Positions 22,158-32,900 of a stretch of DNA of 40,876 nucleotides are shown piece after piece. The first letter of the stretch is position 1. Each line of letters begins with the position of its first letter. Made by a program: the position numbers and the translations under genes. Source of the DNA: Heterotrichella gracilis (lineage: Eukaryota > Sar > Xanthophyceae > Tribonematales > Xanthonemataceae); assembly GCA_032358255.1 (NCBI GenBank), contig JAULBX010027086.1, positions 1 through 40,876 of the forward strand. Direction: 5' to 3'. The notes beneath the pieces were generated by a model that was not told where the DNA came from, made no database searches, and saw nothing but the letters and a program-made list of their open reading frames with translations.

Positions 22158-22817
22158 CTTGGCAGCTGTTTGGTGGCTCTACCCAACCACTGGGGAATTC
22201 TCCGAAGGTTACGGACTAGCTGGTTTGTTTCTGTGACGGGGTTGTCGAGGTATAGCGCTGGGTGTCCCTCCTCATCAGGTGGTGGTTGCCATGATGGGTG
22301 TTGCTACATATGCATGCATGTGGGTTGGCGCCAGAAGCACTTCATACAGCGCGCCGTGGGGTCGCCACAGCAGTGATTGTGGCGCCCATGCTGATCTGGC
22401 TGCGGTGTATGTGCTGTGGCTGGTCGCTGGGTAGCATGCACTTTCTTTCGCACTTGTTGATGGGACCCACAACGCAAATGGATTATGCCTGCAGCTGTGT
22501 ACTTGAGCCCACAACACGCGCCACGCTTATTGGGTAAAAGGAAAGGTTACACTGTGAGTTTACAGGAAGTATTGTCAACAGCTGAAACATCCCGATCGCC
22601 CAGGTGCCCGCCGAGGGCGGGGAGGGGAGCGCCACCGGAGCGTTGGCGGCGGCGAGTTTCACGAAACATCCAGTAGAAATGGAACGGGTTGAAACTCTCC
22701 TCTCATAGTACCTTTTTCGTACTGCAACACTTATCCACGCGCCTGTGACTGTGCTTCCCGGCAAAACTAGTCCCCTACCAGCCTCTACACGCAGGTGAAA
22801 CAGGGCAACCTCCACAG
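22158..22817. promoter_or_regulatory. Divergent promoter region SF3A2 / Cpn10 with heat-shock-type element
   Basis: These 660 bp separate the two oppositely oriented start codons. GTTTCACGAAAC at 22656-22667 contains the inverted TTCnnGAA unit of heat-shock elements, 150 bp upstream of the Cpn10 ATG, followed by GAA triplets at 22676, 22682 and 22691. Only two units are in the strict 5-bp register. No TATA box was identified. Confidence 0.45.
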
Positions 22818-24365
22818 ATGGCTTCAGCCATGCTTGCCCAGCAGCTGAGCTGCTGCAGCACCAGCCGCAGCGCAGTGGCAAACCTCTCCTCGAAGCTGCC
22901 AACCACGCAAGCTCGGTTACCAGGTATGCCCTTCACGCTTGCAGAACAACAGCACGTGTGGGGCACTAAGTATGAGTGGGGCACTAAGGGTGATGGGTGA
23001 ATTATGTTGGCGGGTTACGTTGGTTGCTTGGGGAGCTTAGTGTGGGTAGGTTTGTGTGGAACTTGGGTTTGTGTGGGGCTTTTGTACGGCCTGTGTTGGT
23101 GGGTGAGCAACCTTGGCGTCAGTTCGCAAGCTGTGGTGGGTTGCAGGGTGGGTTCACACACACTCTTGAGTGCTCCCTGTATATATGCGTGTAAGTATCT
23201 GTGGGGATACGAGGTTCTTTATATACATGCATGCAAGTACAGTGGGCAAGCTATCTCTGTGCATATGTATGCGTGTGAGTCCTGTGACCAACGGGGTTCT
23301 GGCTGTGGATGCAGGCAGGTGTGCAGTGCCCAGGAGGAGCAGTGTGGCTGTGAGGGCTGTGCTCACTGCACAGAAGGAGGAGCTGGACATTAAGAAGGTG
23401 CGCAGCGAGCTAGCATAAGTGTTTTGGACTGACTGACTCATTATTTGCTTGTGGCATGCTCATGCTTGGACGGCATGACGCGGGTCGCTGAATCATTCCA
23501 TGGGCAAGTGCTTTCTAGCCACTGTCACTGTACATTTTAACCATGGACATGTGCATTCTAGGCTCACAAGGGCAACCCTGCCACTCTGCAGTTAAGTCAA
23601 TGAGCAAGGTTTGTTCATAATCAGTTTGACTGTCGCCGCAGATGGCCCCACTGGGCGACAGGGTGCTGGTCAAGCCTGTGGAGGACGCACCGGTAAGTGC
23701 CGCACACGCTGCAGCTATGCCGTTAACCATGCTAGGGCAGAATGGCCACCAAAAAACACAACAACAGGACATGAACATGAAATACATCCCAATTATACAT
23801 GTTTCTCCTAGCCTCCTCATGCTGCCTCGTCTGACCATGGGGTAATGCTTGTGATGGTACCTTGTTAGTTCTATGGTCCAGCAGTGCAATCATGCTAGCA
23901 GTCACTCTCGCATGCTTTGCGCCACCCACGCTTGCCTTGGCAGGTTCTAAGCATACCTAAACACGTGACATTTTAACTCCCGCAACGATTCAATCATTAA
24001 CTTGCTTGTCCGTCGTGCAGCAAAACCCCAAAACGCAGACCCTGCTGTTCATCCGTGCAGCAACCCCTAGACACAAACCCTGCTGTTCCCCCATATAGCA
24101 AACCCTAAGCACAAACCCTAAACGCAACCCCCGCTGCCCTCCCTTGCAGCAAACCGACGGCGGCATCCTGCTGCCCTCCTCCGCCTCCAAGGGGATGCAC
24201 TCTGCATACATCGGGGAGGTCCTGGCTCTGGGCGAGGAGGCAGACGCGGGTGTCAAGGTTGGGGACACCATCCTGTACACCAAATCGCAGTCGTCGGATG
24301 TGGAGACAGCGGACGGGAATATCTCCTTTGTCAACCAGAAGAGCATCCTTGCCATCCTGAGCTAG
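22818..24365 (+). CDS. CPN10-like: Plastid Cpn10/GroES-type co-chaperonin
   Basis: Single-domain GroES-type lid for chaperonin 60, of 151 residues. Exons: 22818-22923, 23315-23397, 23642-23692 and 24150-24365; phases agree. The first 50 or so residues (MASAMLAQQLSCCSTSRSAV, then RRSSVAVRAVLTA) are Ser/Arg/Ala-rich and fit a chloroplast transit peptide. The GroES domain runs from MAPLGDRVLVKPVEDAP through TDGGILLPSSASKG (the mobile-loop GGI(L/V)LP motif), YIGEVLALGE and VKVGDTILYTKSQS, to NQKSILAILS. Only one domain is present, so it resembles Cpn10/Cpn11 rather than double-domain Cpn20. Plastid location is inferred from the N-terminus. A heat-shock-type element lies upstream. The intron before exon 4 carries several copies of that exon's acceptor. 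Confidence 0.9.
24015..24152 (+). repeat. Four-fold ladder of the Cpn10 exon-4 acceptor
   Basis: The acceptor edge GCAGCAAACC recurs before the real one (24146): GTGCAGCAAAACCCC near 24017, GTGCAGCAACCCC near 24055 and ATATAGCAAACCC near 24095. The units also share CCCTGCTGTTC and CACAAACCCT, with a period of about 38-50 bp. The last unit before the exon contains AAACCCTAAGCACAAACCCT. Confidence 0.85.
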
Positions 24366-25562
24366 ATTGCAAGGAAGAAGGAAGAAAGGAAAGGGGGGGA
24401 TGCGGCAGGGGCCACTTCGCTGCGCTGGGGCCAGCCTGTTGATTAAGCACCCCTCCCTGGCATGGAGGGTTCAGGGTAAACCCTAATATGTGGTTATGTT
24501 TGAAACGGGGAAATTGAGCAAATCATGTTAGGTGCATGGATTCCTACACATAATAGTTTCCTAAGGATCAAGCCGCGCTGTATTCACTACAATCTGCACT
24601 AGACTGAAGTTGCGCGCCAAGTTGTTTTGCCTACAATTGTTGCACTGGTTTGGGTATCATACTGCGGGGGAGGTGCACGCCAGATGCAACGATGTTCACA
24701 TACCAGACGTAGTGCAGCACCTGTTTCCATGCAGGTTGCAGTAGTACTGCAGGCTACGCCCCATTTACAGCACCATGTCTGAGACGTTTTGTTACACGCT
24801 TACAAGCAGTTCAACTGCAGCAAGGCTGGCTGCTTGTAATACTATATATATCTGATAATCATGATGATCATCAGCCATGAAAAACCGCAGCAAGGCTACA
24901 ACATAGGCACACTATAGTATACGCACTGCATGCATGCCAACGCATGCTAGCCGGGTGCTGCGGCGGAGGATGTGCAGCCATTTTCAAACACAAGTGCTTC
25001 AGTACACTCACTCCAAAATCTGAGATGCCGCCTCACACCCATATCCCATTGGGTGGTAACCAGGACTCAACTAGCAAACCCGATCTAATGGATGGCCATG
25101 AAAGACAGCCAGTTGCACTCCCAAAAGCATCAGTCTTAGACCCCTCGCTGCATTGGGTTCACACCCTACATTCCCACCCCTTTGCCCTGCGTGTAGCCCC
25201 CACATGCAGGGGTACACAGCACCAGCGCTTCATCACCACACATGGAATGTCACCCCGCACCACGCATGGCCCCACGGGGCAATGTATCCGCATTGCGCAC
25301 GCTGCCAAACTGCAGGTGAGGCCTCCTCCACCCAGTCTCGCCAATGCCCGCCCCCACTCACACTCGCCCCACCACCCCACCAGCCAGGTGTCCTCCTACG
25401 TCTTGATTCACGCTTCACACTCCCTTGCAGTCACGTGAGCCAGACGCCCCACCGCCCACACACCTCTTCGCACCAGAAACCGCGCAATCCACCCTCCATC
25501 CAAAGGGCGACAGGGGCATGGCACATTAGGCAATCCCAAAAAGCTGCCCTCCTCGCCGCGCC
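24366..25562. other. Intergenic region between convergent Cpn10 and DRG1 genes
   Basis: It holds the 3' flanks of both genes. An open frame at about 24944-25438 (+) has no recognisable motif and biased low-complexity content, so I do not call it. GGGTAAACCCTAA at 24475 is a small inverted telomere-like motif. Confidence 0.5.
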
Positions 25563-28500
25563 CTAGATCCGCTTCACAATCTGCACGATATCCTCATCCT
25601 GCAGAATGTGGTCCTTGCCCACCTTCTGAGGCTTGTGCTTCACACTGGTTCCCCACACCAGGGCATACTTGAACTGCTTGGCCATGGTCTTGTGGATGCG
25701 GTTGCAGAAGTCCTCCACAGAGGTGCGCTGGGCGGGCAGCACCACGGGCTCGTTGTAGTCGGGCAGCTTACCCTGCGCAAGGGTTTGGGGATTGGGTAAG
25801 GGTTTTGGATCACAGGAATGTTGTGCTTGGGCAGCTTGCCCTTTGGAAGGGTTTGGGCTTTGGCATTGGGGTTTGGGGTTACTGGATGCGGATGCAACAG
25901 TCCTCAACAGCGTGCGTATGGGGTGCAGCATCACAGGCACGACCCTGGACCCCATGCAACACACTCTGCACCCCAAACCCTCGCACCCAGCTTGGGCTTA
26001 ATGTACATCAGCACCAGGTCCAGGTACTCCCATATCATCTCAATGCACCCTCAAAGTAATCCCATAGACCCTAGACCCTAAACCCTTCACCCTGCAGCAC
26101 CCACATTTGGCTTGGTGTACACCCGCACCAGGTCCAGGTACTCCCCCATCATCTCGATGTACCCATCCAGGTTCCACCTAGACCTAAACCCTAAACCCTA
26201 AAACAGGCAACATCCTCAAAAACTGAACCCTAAAAACCCCTATCAGCACCCACCTTTGGCTTGGTGTACACCCGCACCAGGTCCAGGTACTCCCACATCA
26301 CCTCGATGCACCCATCCAGGTTCCACTCCTGGTAAGCGCACACCGAACTGCAACTAGCTCATCACATCTACCTTGCGCTTGATATTACACCTCACCTACA
26401 CCCTACACCCTAATCGTGAAACCCCCCACCCTACACTCCAATTGTAAACCCTACAGCACCCACCTTTGGCTTGGTGTACACCCGCACCAGGTCCAGGTAC
26501 TCCCACATCATCTCAATGCACCCATCCAGGTTCCACTCCTGGTAGGCGCACACCGGGCAGTAGTGCGGCAGCTTGGCCATCACATTCAGCTCCTCGAGTG
26601 TGATCTGGTCGATCTTGTTGATGACGTAGATGCAGGGGACATACACGCGGGACCCCTCAATGACGTCCACCAGGTCGTCGATCTCGTAGTCGCCCTTCAT
26701 GTGGATGTCGGCGTTGTGGATGCGGTACTCGGAGCACACCGCCTTGATGGCTGCAGGGGGTGGGGAGGAAGGGTAAGTGTGTGTGTTTTGGGGGATCTGA
26801 ATACATAAGGGCGGGGCGTTCAAGGGGGCATTAAGCTTCAATAAATTAGCGTTGGTATTTAAGATCACAGCCCTACTCCCAACGCACCATCCAAGTCCAT
26901 CGTTGGTTCAGTGATAATCTCAACCCTACACCCTAAACCTTAAACCCACCGTCCAAGTCCATCTTAGGCTCGGTGATGGTGGTGGTGAAGTTGATGCCCC
27001 CCTTGTCCTTCTTCTTGAACGAGATGTTGGGCGGCTCCTTGTTGAGCCGGATACCAAAGCCCTCCAGCTCGTGTTCGATCAGGCGTTTGTGCGTGATTGG
27101 CTTGAGGCAGTCCAGCACGATCAGGATGAGGTTGCAGGTGCGTGCCGTGGAGATGACCTGGAAAAGAGGACAGGGAGAGTTTTAGAAACTGAGTCACAAC
27201 ACTTAGCACTTTACAGTGGACAAACTCGTAAAACCCTAAGCCCTAAGGCCTCCAGCTCTGCAGCGCATGGTACTCTCGTTAATTACATGCATTCCTGCAA
27301 TACCGCGAAATTAACAGACAGGTGTAACACAACAGTTGCACAGGCGGCGCCTACTAGTTCAGTCCTGGCACTGGTCATAGCATTCGTTGATCTTGTGCGA
27401 TCTGAGGTCCTGCTGGATCAGGTCAGCCCATGTGGCCCAGGGTTAACCTACCCTTTTCGCCCCCTGCACCCTTATGAACATCGTGCATTGGGAATTCGAT
27501 CATAAGTTGAAGCCAACCTAATTTAGTGATTTCTAAAGGTTGCATATATATCTGATAGAGGGTGACACCTTTACCTTATTTATGCCTTCATGCGCACCCG
27601 CCCACCCCGCACCATTTCAATGTGGTAGAAATGATCGTTATAAAATGGTGATATGCACACCCCAACTTGATACAACCAACCCATGCATGCAGCGCTGCCG
27701 GTTGAAACTCCCTCCCCACCCGCACCCACCTGCCGCCCACGCCCCTTGCCATCCTTGGCCCCCTCAATAATCCCAGGCAAATCCAGCAGCTGGATTTTGG
27801 CCCCCCGGTACCGGATCACCCCCGGGATGCACGTCAATGTGGTGAATTCGTAGGCCGCCACCTCCGAAAATGTGCCCGTCAGCTTTGTCAGCAGCGTGGA
27901 TTTGCCCACTGAGGGGAAGCCCACCAGCCCCACCCGCGCATCGCCAACCTTGTTCACATCGAAACCTGTGGGAGGGGACGGCACCCAGTCAGGATACATC
28001 TGCGGTGTTGAAAACATGACCAAATTTTGCATCTGGTGTTACTGGGTGTTGCTCTGCCCATGGGTTGTGATTCTGCTGGTTTTGCTGGGCTTACGAGCCG
28101 GCGGCAAATGCGCACATGTCACATTAGTGGTGCAGGTGTGCAGAGCTGGGTGCGGCACAAAGACGTGGGGGAAAATCTCACACACAGAGAGAGATGGGCG
28201 CTCTGTTGAGGAGACCCATGAGCTGGCATGCGCACTGTAAGCCAGGGACGCCCTCGGCCTGTGGACTGTTGGTACCGCCGCCAATCATGTGCACTGTCCT
28301 GGCGGCAGCACCCTCAATGAATGCTGAGGCACGGTGTATAACCCCCACCGCAGTTTGGTGGACCCACAGGCCGCTCCCCAAGCGGCGCAGCGGCTCTCCA
28401 ATCCCCGGGAGGCTTACATGCACCTATGCAATAGTGTGCGTGTGCTACCGCAGGCTGTGCGATGCAGCTGTGCGTCCTTTGCCACTGCTGGTGGCGTTTA

Positions 28501-29362
28501 GGTGTTTAGGGTTTAAGGTGGACCTTCTCCCCTTGCAGCGCCCCCACCGCACCCCCACCACCAACGCCAACGCCAACAACTTCGGGATTTACAGCTCATG
28601 ATCTAGGGTATAAATTTACTACCTTCTCCCTTGCAGCCCCCGACCACCACCGCCACCTCCCGCAGGCTCTATAGTTAAGGGTGTACAATACAGGATTATG
28701 GTTTAGGGTTTCCTACCTTCTCCCCTTGCAGCGCCACCGCCGCCACCGCCACCGCTCGCAGGCTCCAGCAGCTCTCGTCGCAGCTTGGCAAGCTTGGCCT
28801 GGGGAAGGGCAGGTAGGTTTTTAGTCGCATGAGTGTTCCAGCAATGCAGGGAGAACAAACGTCAGACCTACAAGCCTTGCGCCAGCAATAATGGCAACGG
28901 CAGCGGCGCTAATGGCATGAAAACCCAGATGTGCACATAAATGGGTGTGGTTGAGCGGCTTTTCAGCAAGACCTTATGGAACCAATGGCTGGGCGTTGTG
29001 TGCGCAGGGTTGTGGGAGGGTTTTGCGGTTGAGGATGTTGTTGCCTCACCTTGAGCATGCCCAAGTGTCCACTGGTGGCCTTGTTCTTCTGCGTCCTGGC
29101 CATCTGCGGGGATGCAAGGGGAAAACGCTCACTAAACTCGATGCAGAAACCCAATTTAAGTAAAAAATACTTCGAAATTTGCACCCAGTGACAGGGTTGT
29201 GTGGACTGTCCGCGATGAAGCGATGCTTTTGGCATGTCGGCTGCATATGCATGCATATGGCGCTGGCCATGCTCCTCAGCGGGCGACTGCTGCATAAGAC
29301 CATCTTGAAGGCTGCGACCTTACCTCATCTTCAATCTCCTTGATCTTTTGCATTGACGTCAT
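25563..29362 (-). CDS. DRG1: DRG1-type developmentally regulated GTP-binding protein
   Basis: Cytosolic Obg/DRG-family GTPase, in other eukaryotes associated with translating ribosomes through a DFRP partner. Exons in transcript order: 29362-29324, 29103-29050, 28798-28717, 27965-27730, 27157-26950, 26750-26464 and 25772-25563, giving 371 residues, the usual length. The N-terminus [31 protein letters not shown] and [13 protein letters not shown] is diagnostic of DRG1, followed by a Gly stretch. G1 is GFPSVGKST (about 74-82), the G2 region YEFTTLT, G3 DLPGI and G4 NKIDQ. At G5 the usual SA is CA ([13 protein letters not shown]). The C-terminal TGS domain runs from [20 protein letters not shown] to [20 protein letters not shown]. 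The first exon is only 13 codons, but its ATG and the phases fit the family. Introns carry many copies of exon edges. Confidence 0.95.
25829..25862 (-). repeat. Intronic copy of the DRG1 exon-7 acceptor edge
   Basis: GGGCAGCTTGCCCTTTGGAA followed by GGGTTTGGG (plus strand, from 25830) repeats the real acceptor edge GGGCAGCTTACCCTGCGCAA and GGGTTTGGGG (25761-25790), about 69 bp away in the intron. Here too a copy lies upstream in transcript order. Confidence 0.8.
25984..26345 (-). repeat. Three intronic copies of the DRG1 exon-6 donor edge
   Basis: The 3' end of exon 6 with its donor begins on the plus strand at 26454 (CAGCACCCACCTTTGGCTTG, then GTACACCCGCACCAGGTCCA). It recurs at 26244-26345, 26095-26178 and 25984-26052. 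The nearest copy is almost identical for about 100 bp. The farthest has lost the donor (CACCCAGCTTGGGCTTAATG). CCCTAAACCCTAAA stretches separate the copies. Divergence increases with distance from the true exon. Confidence 0.95.
26889..26945 (-). repeat. Intronic copy of the DRG1 exon-5 donor edge
   Basis: ACCATCCAAGTCCATCGTTG then GTTCAGTGATAATC (from 26886) repeats the true exon end ACCGTCCAAGTCCATCTTAG then GCTCGGTGATGGTG (from 26948). AACCCTACACCCTAAACC lies between. The period is about 62 bp. Confidence 0.85.
28521..28675 (-). repeat. Two intronic copies of the DRG1 exon-3 donor half
   Basis: The Gly-coding end of exon 3 and its donor (plus strand ACCTTCTCCCCTTGCAGCGC, 28715 onward) recurs as ACCTTCTCCCTTGCAGCCCC at 28621 and ACCTTCTCCCCTTGCAGCGC at 28522, a period of about 95-100 bp. 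TTTAGGGTTT lies next to the real copy and near the farther one. The copies retain a GTGGACC or GTAGTA sequence at the donor position. Confidence 0.85.
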
Positions 29363-29952
29363 CGTGCTCTGTGTTTTGTGTGCTCACGCCGTACTGGCTT
29401 TTTTGTTGGGCGGCCCTCGAGGCTGTGGGTTACCAGGCCTGAACGACAGCCGACAGGCTTATGTGTGCTCTAGTGTAGTTGTTCGTGGTAGCTCATTGCG
29501 CTGGCCAAGAGCTCATGCGCTTTCCATGGCGCCAACACAACGGGAATCGAGTTGGGGTGGTGAGCAGCTGGGTTTACCAATGTAAACCCTAGACTAGAGC
29601 GTTGCACTTGTGGTTGCTGTGGGTGTCAACAAGAATGTAGCTGCTTGCACAATCACGAGCTGTGGTGTGCGTGAATAGACGCGATTAAGTCCCTGGCTAT
29701 GGTGGTTCCGTGATAAAAGAGGGTTGGGGACTGCTTGCCACCAGCTGCACCTCGAGTGGGTTTCGAGCCAGGGTCTCGAAACTTTGGACAAAAGTGCACC
29801 AGAGAAAGAGACTTCCTGCTATTCTTGCTGGCCAACTGCAAGATTGTGACTGTCGACGTTTATCTACGGTTGACGCTCAGCCCATCTTTGACGCCCTGCA
29901 AGTACCTTTGGACCATGTGATTGGCCTGGTTTCGAACGAGGGTGTCTGTAAC
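29363..29952. promoter_or_regulatory. Divergent promoter region DRG1 / amino acid transporter
   Basis: These 590 bp lie between opposed start codons. A perfect 8-bp inverted repeat, GTTTCGAG and CTCGAAAC with a 7-nt spacer, lies at 29760-29782. An open frame in phase with the transporter ATG runs upstream from 29710, so an N-terminal extension cannot be excluded. Confidence 0.4.
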
Positions 29953-32900
29953 ATGGCCCCACCTGCTAGGTTAGATAGGTTGAAGAGCATCGGCGAGATG
30001 AACCGCACTGAGAGCCAGCGAGATATCGATGCTATACTGCGGGCGAAGATCTTCGTGGAAGGAGGGGCCTCGGGCTGGTCGAGCGTGTTCACGTTATGCA
30101 ACTCATGCATAGGGGCTGGCGTGTTGTCCTTCCCTTTCGCCTTCAAGTGTGCAGGTAGGGGACCGTGTACTGTCTCGAAACTCTAGTCATCTGAGTGTGG
30201 ACGTGATTTCACAATAACACCCGGTTGGGTTGACACCATTGCACGCACTTCCCTGTTCTCACATGGGGTTGGAGTGGCTGACGTCAGACCATTTGCATAC
30301 CTGGACAATACCTGCCACACTTGGTGAACGTAAGGACCGTTATGACTTTCATCTTTCAAACCCATGTCGCGCCTTCTGCGTTTACCGCTGGTGCGTTGCC
30401 TGCCAATGCCATGAAAGGGTAGGGTTTTGTATGGAGGGTCGAGAGCTTTTCACCCCACTCCAGGTCTCGTCGGAGGCTTCCTGCTATGCTTAACGGTGGG
30501 CTCGACCATGGGCTTCACGCTGTACCTCCTGACGAGGTTCACTGAGTACTACCGGGCAAACACCTTCCAAGGCCTGGTGGGTGGTGCAGCCATATGCATG
30601 CATTACAACAATGGGTATTTTATTTGACTGACTTTTAATTTAGTTATTTATATATATATATAATACCACATCTGAACCTGCCTGAGGAGGAGCTTGCAGC
30701 ATGTTTTGAGCTGTGTTATCGCACCATATTGCTGCGTGTGCCACGCATACTTCTGTGGTGCATAACCGTTTGTGACACAAGGCTTGTGTCACCCTCTCTA
30801 GGTTCGGAAGGCGCTGGGCAAGAAAACCGCCATGTGCACCGCCACCATACTGGCCCTCTACCTCTTTGGAGGATGCGTGGCCTACCTCGTGATCATAGGT
30901 AGGGCTGCAGACGGCCCACTGCTGTTGAAAAACACCAACACTAACACAATTCTGGGGTCTTTGAGTGCTTGCTGTACACTCAACTCGCCAACTACCTGCA
31001 CTGCACCGTCCAGTAGACTCCAAACCGCACCGCAGTCCTGGATTTCTCATTGAGCACTGTGGCACGTTCAACTCGCAGTGTCTGCATTCTGTCCCCGCAC
31101 CCAAGTCACCCTAAACCCTACCAACAAATCCTAACCTTGCGTCCCCCTCACCCCAGGTGACACCTTCTCCTCGCTAGGGCACCAGCTCTTTGGACCAGGG
31201 TAAGTCATCCTCTGCTCAGCAAACTGCATTTTATTTAATGTCGTATTTTATTAAATAAGACCAAACATTGAAACAGCGCCGGGGTGGACCTGCTTGGCGC
31301 CGCTTGTGTGCATTGCTAACTCCGCATCTGGGTGTGTCGCTGAAATATGCCTGACCAAGTAGGTAACCGGCTGCTTCGCAACTGGACAAAACAAGCCAAG
31401 GCAGGCTTTGCCATTAGAATGGTCCTGTACCGAGCACGGCCCTGTATCGAGCACTGAAGCGCACCTCTTGTCTTGCAACCACAGATGGTGGGCCGACAGG
31501 AGCGTGGTGGTGTCTGTGCTGGGCACATTCTGCGTGCTGCCGCTGTGCTACCCCAAGCGACTGGGAGCCCTCTCACGTGAGTCCGCACTTGAATTGATCC
31601 CCTGCGGCGGGAACCCACGAGCATCACACCCACGTGCCACCCGATGCACGCATGAGCAGTACCCATCGTGCGCATGCGATGGCTGTGCATTCAACTCCTA
31701 GCCTGACCACAGAAACATGGGCATGGGCATTGGTTGATTGGCCATGGCATTCTGTGTGCTGCCGCTGTGCTACCCCAAGCGACTGGGAGCCCTGTCATGT
31801 GAGTCCTTGCAGCTTGCGTGATTTATAAATGTCTAGAAATAATCAAGTACCCTCCTTATCTCAAGTATGAGGGCATTGGTTGAGGAAGAGACAGAGTGTA
31901 GTCCATGCAGCTTGCGTCCCCCGTTCGCGTGCACCCTCCAAGCCATCAAATACATGACACAGGCTACGCCATGCACTCATGAGCATTGCCTGATCATCAC
32001 GCTCATGCAAACCCTAACCTGGCCACAGAAACATGGGCATGGGTTGATTGGCCACGGCATTCTGGGTGCTGTGCCGCTGCATCAATCGCAGCGAGCACCC
32101 ACTGTGGTTTGCTTCCTGCGCACCTCAACCTTCATGGTCATCCGCAGCTACCATCTTTGCCATCCAACCTATAAACCCTACTCGCCTGCCCCGCAGTGTT
32201 CAGTGCGCTAGCGGTGATTGGCTTCCTTACACCTCCACCATAGTGCTCGTATGCGGCTTCATCGTCTTTGCCGACCCTAAACCCTGATCTCAACCCTAGT
32301 TCCAACCCGATCGCCTGCGCCGCAGTGTTCAGCGCACTGGCTGTGATCGGCTTCCTATACACTTCAACCATAGTGCTCATACGCGGCTTCATACTCTTTG
32401 CCGACCGGGGGCCGGAGCGCATGGAGCCCGTGCGCCTGTTTGATTGGTCCTGGAACCTGCTGAGCGCCATCCCCATCATGGTGTTTGGATTCCAGTGCCA
32501 CACAAATGTAGGTGGCTTGCAGGGGGCAAAGGAGGGGGGATGGACCCATGGGACTCATTGCTTGGGCATCACCACCCCTGTGTGCCACTTGTTTCCCCGT
32601 GTCAATTGGTCTTGTAACCTGTTGAGCGCCAGCGCCAACATGGTGTTTGGGTTCCAATGCCACACAAATGTAGGTGCACTGTGCAGTGGGATAGATGGGG
32701 GTGGGACATGCGCATTGCATGGATTGTACCATGTTCCTCGCATGCTAACCATAAGGGGCCTGAGCACCCTACTGGCAACCCCCAGGATTTGGAGGAACGC
32801 CACCCAAGGAAGAAAGAACGAAAGTAAAGGAACCCACACTGTTTCTGTCGCCCCTCACCACTCACCCACAATGATCTTCACCCTCGTCTCCCCACCCCCC

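Noticed and set aside
24944-25438. Plus-strand 164-codon frame between Cpn10 and DRG1
   Set aside because: His/Pro/Thr-rich, no motif, no splice partners, in a region with CA-rich bias.
25984-26345. Extra coding exons of DRG1
   Set aside because: They duplicate the end of exon 6 and would repeat or break the GTPase sequence; the 371-residue model without them has normal family length.
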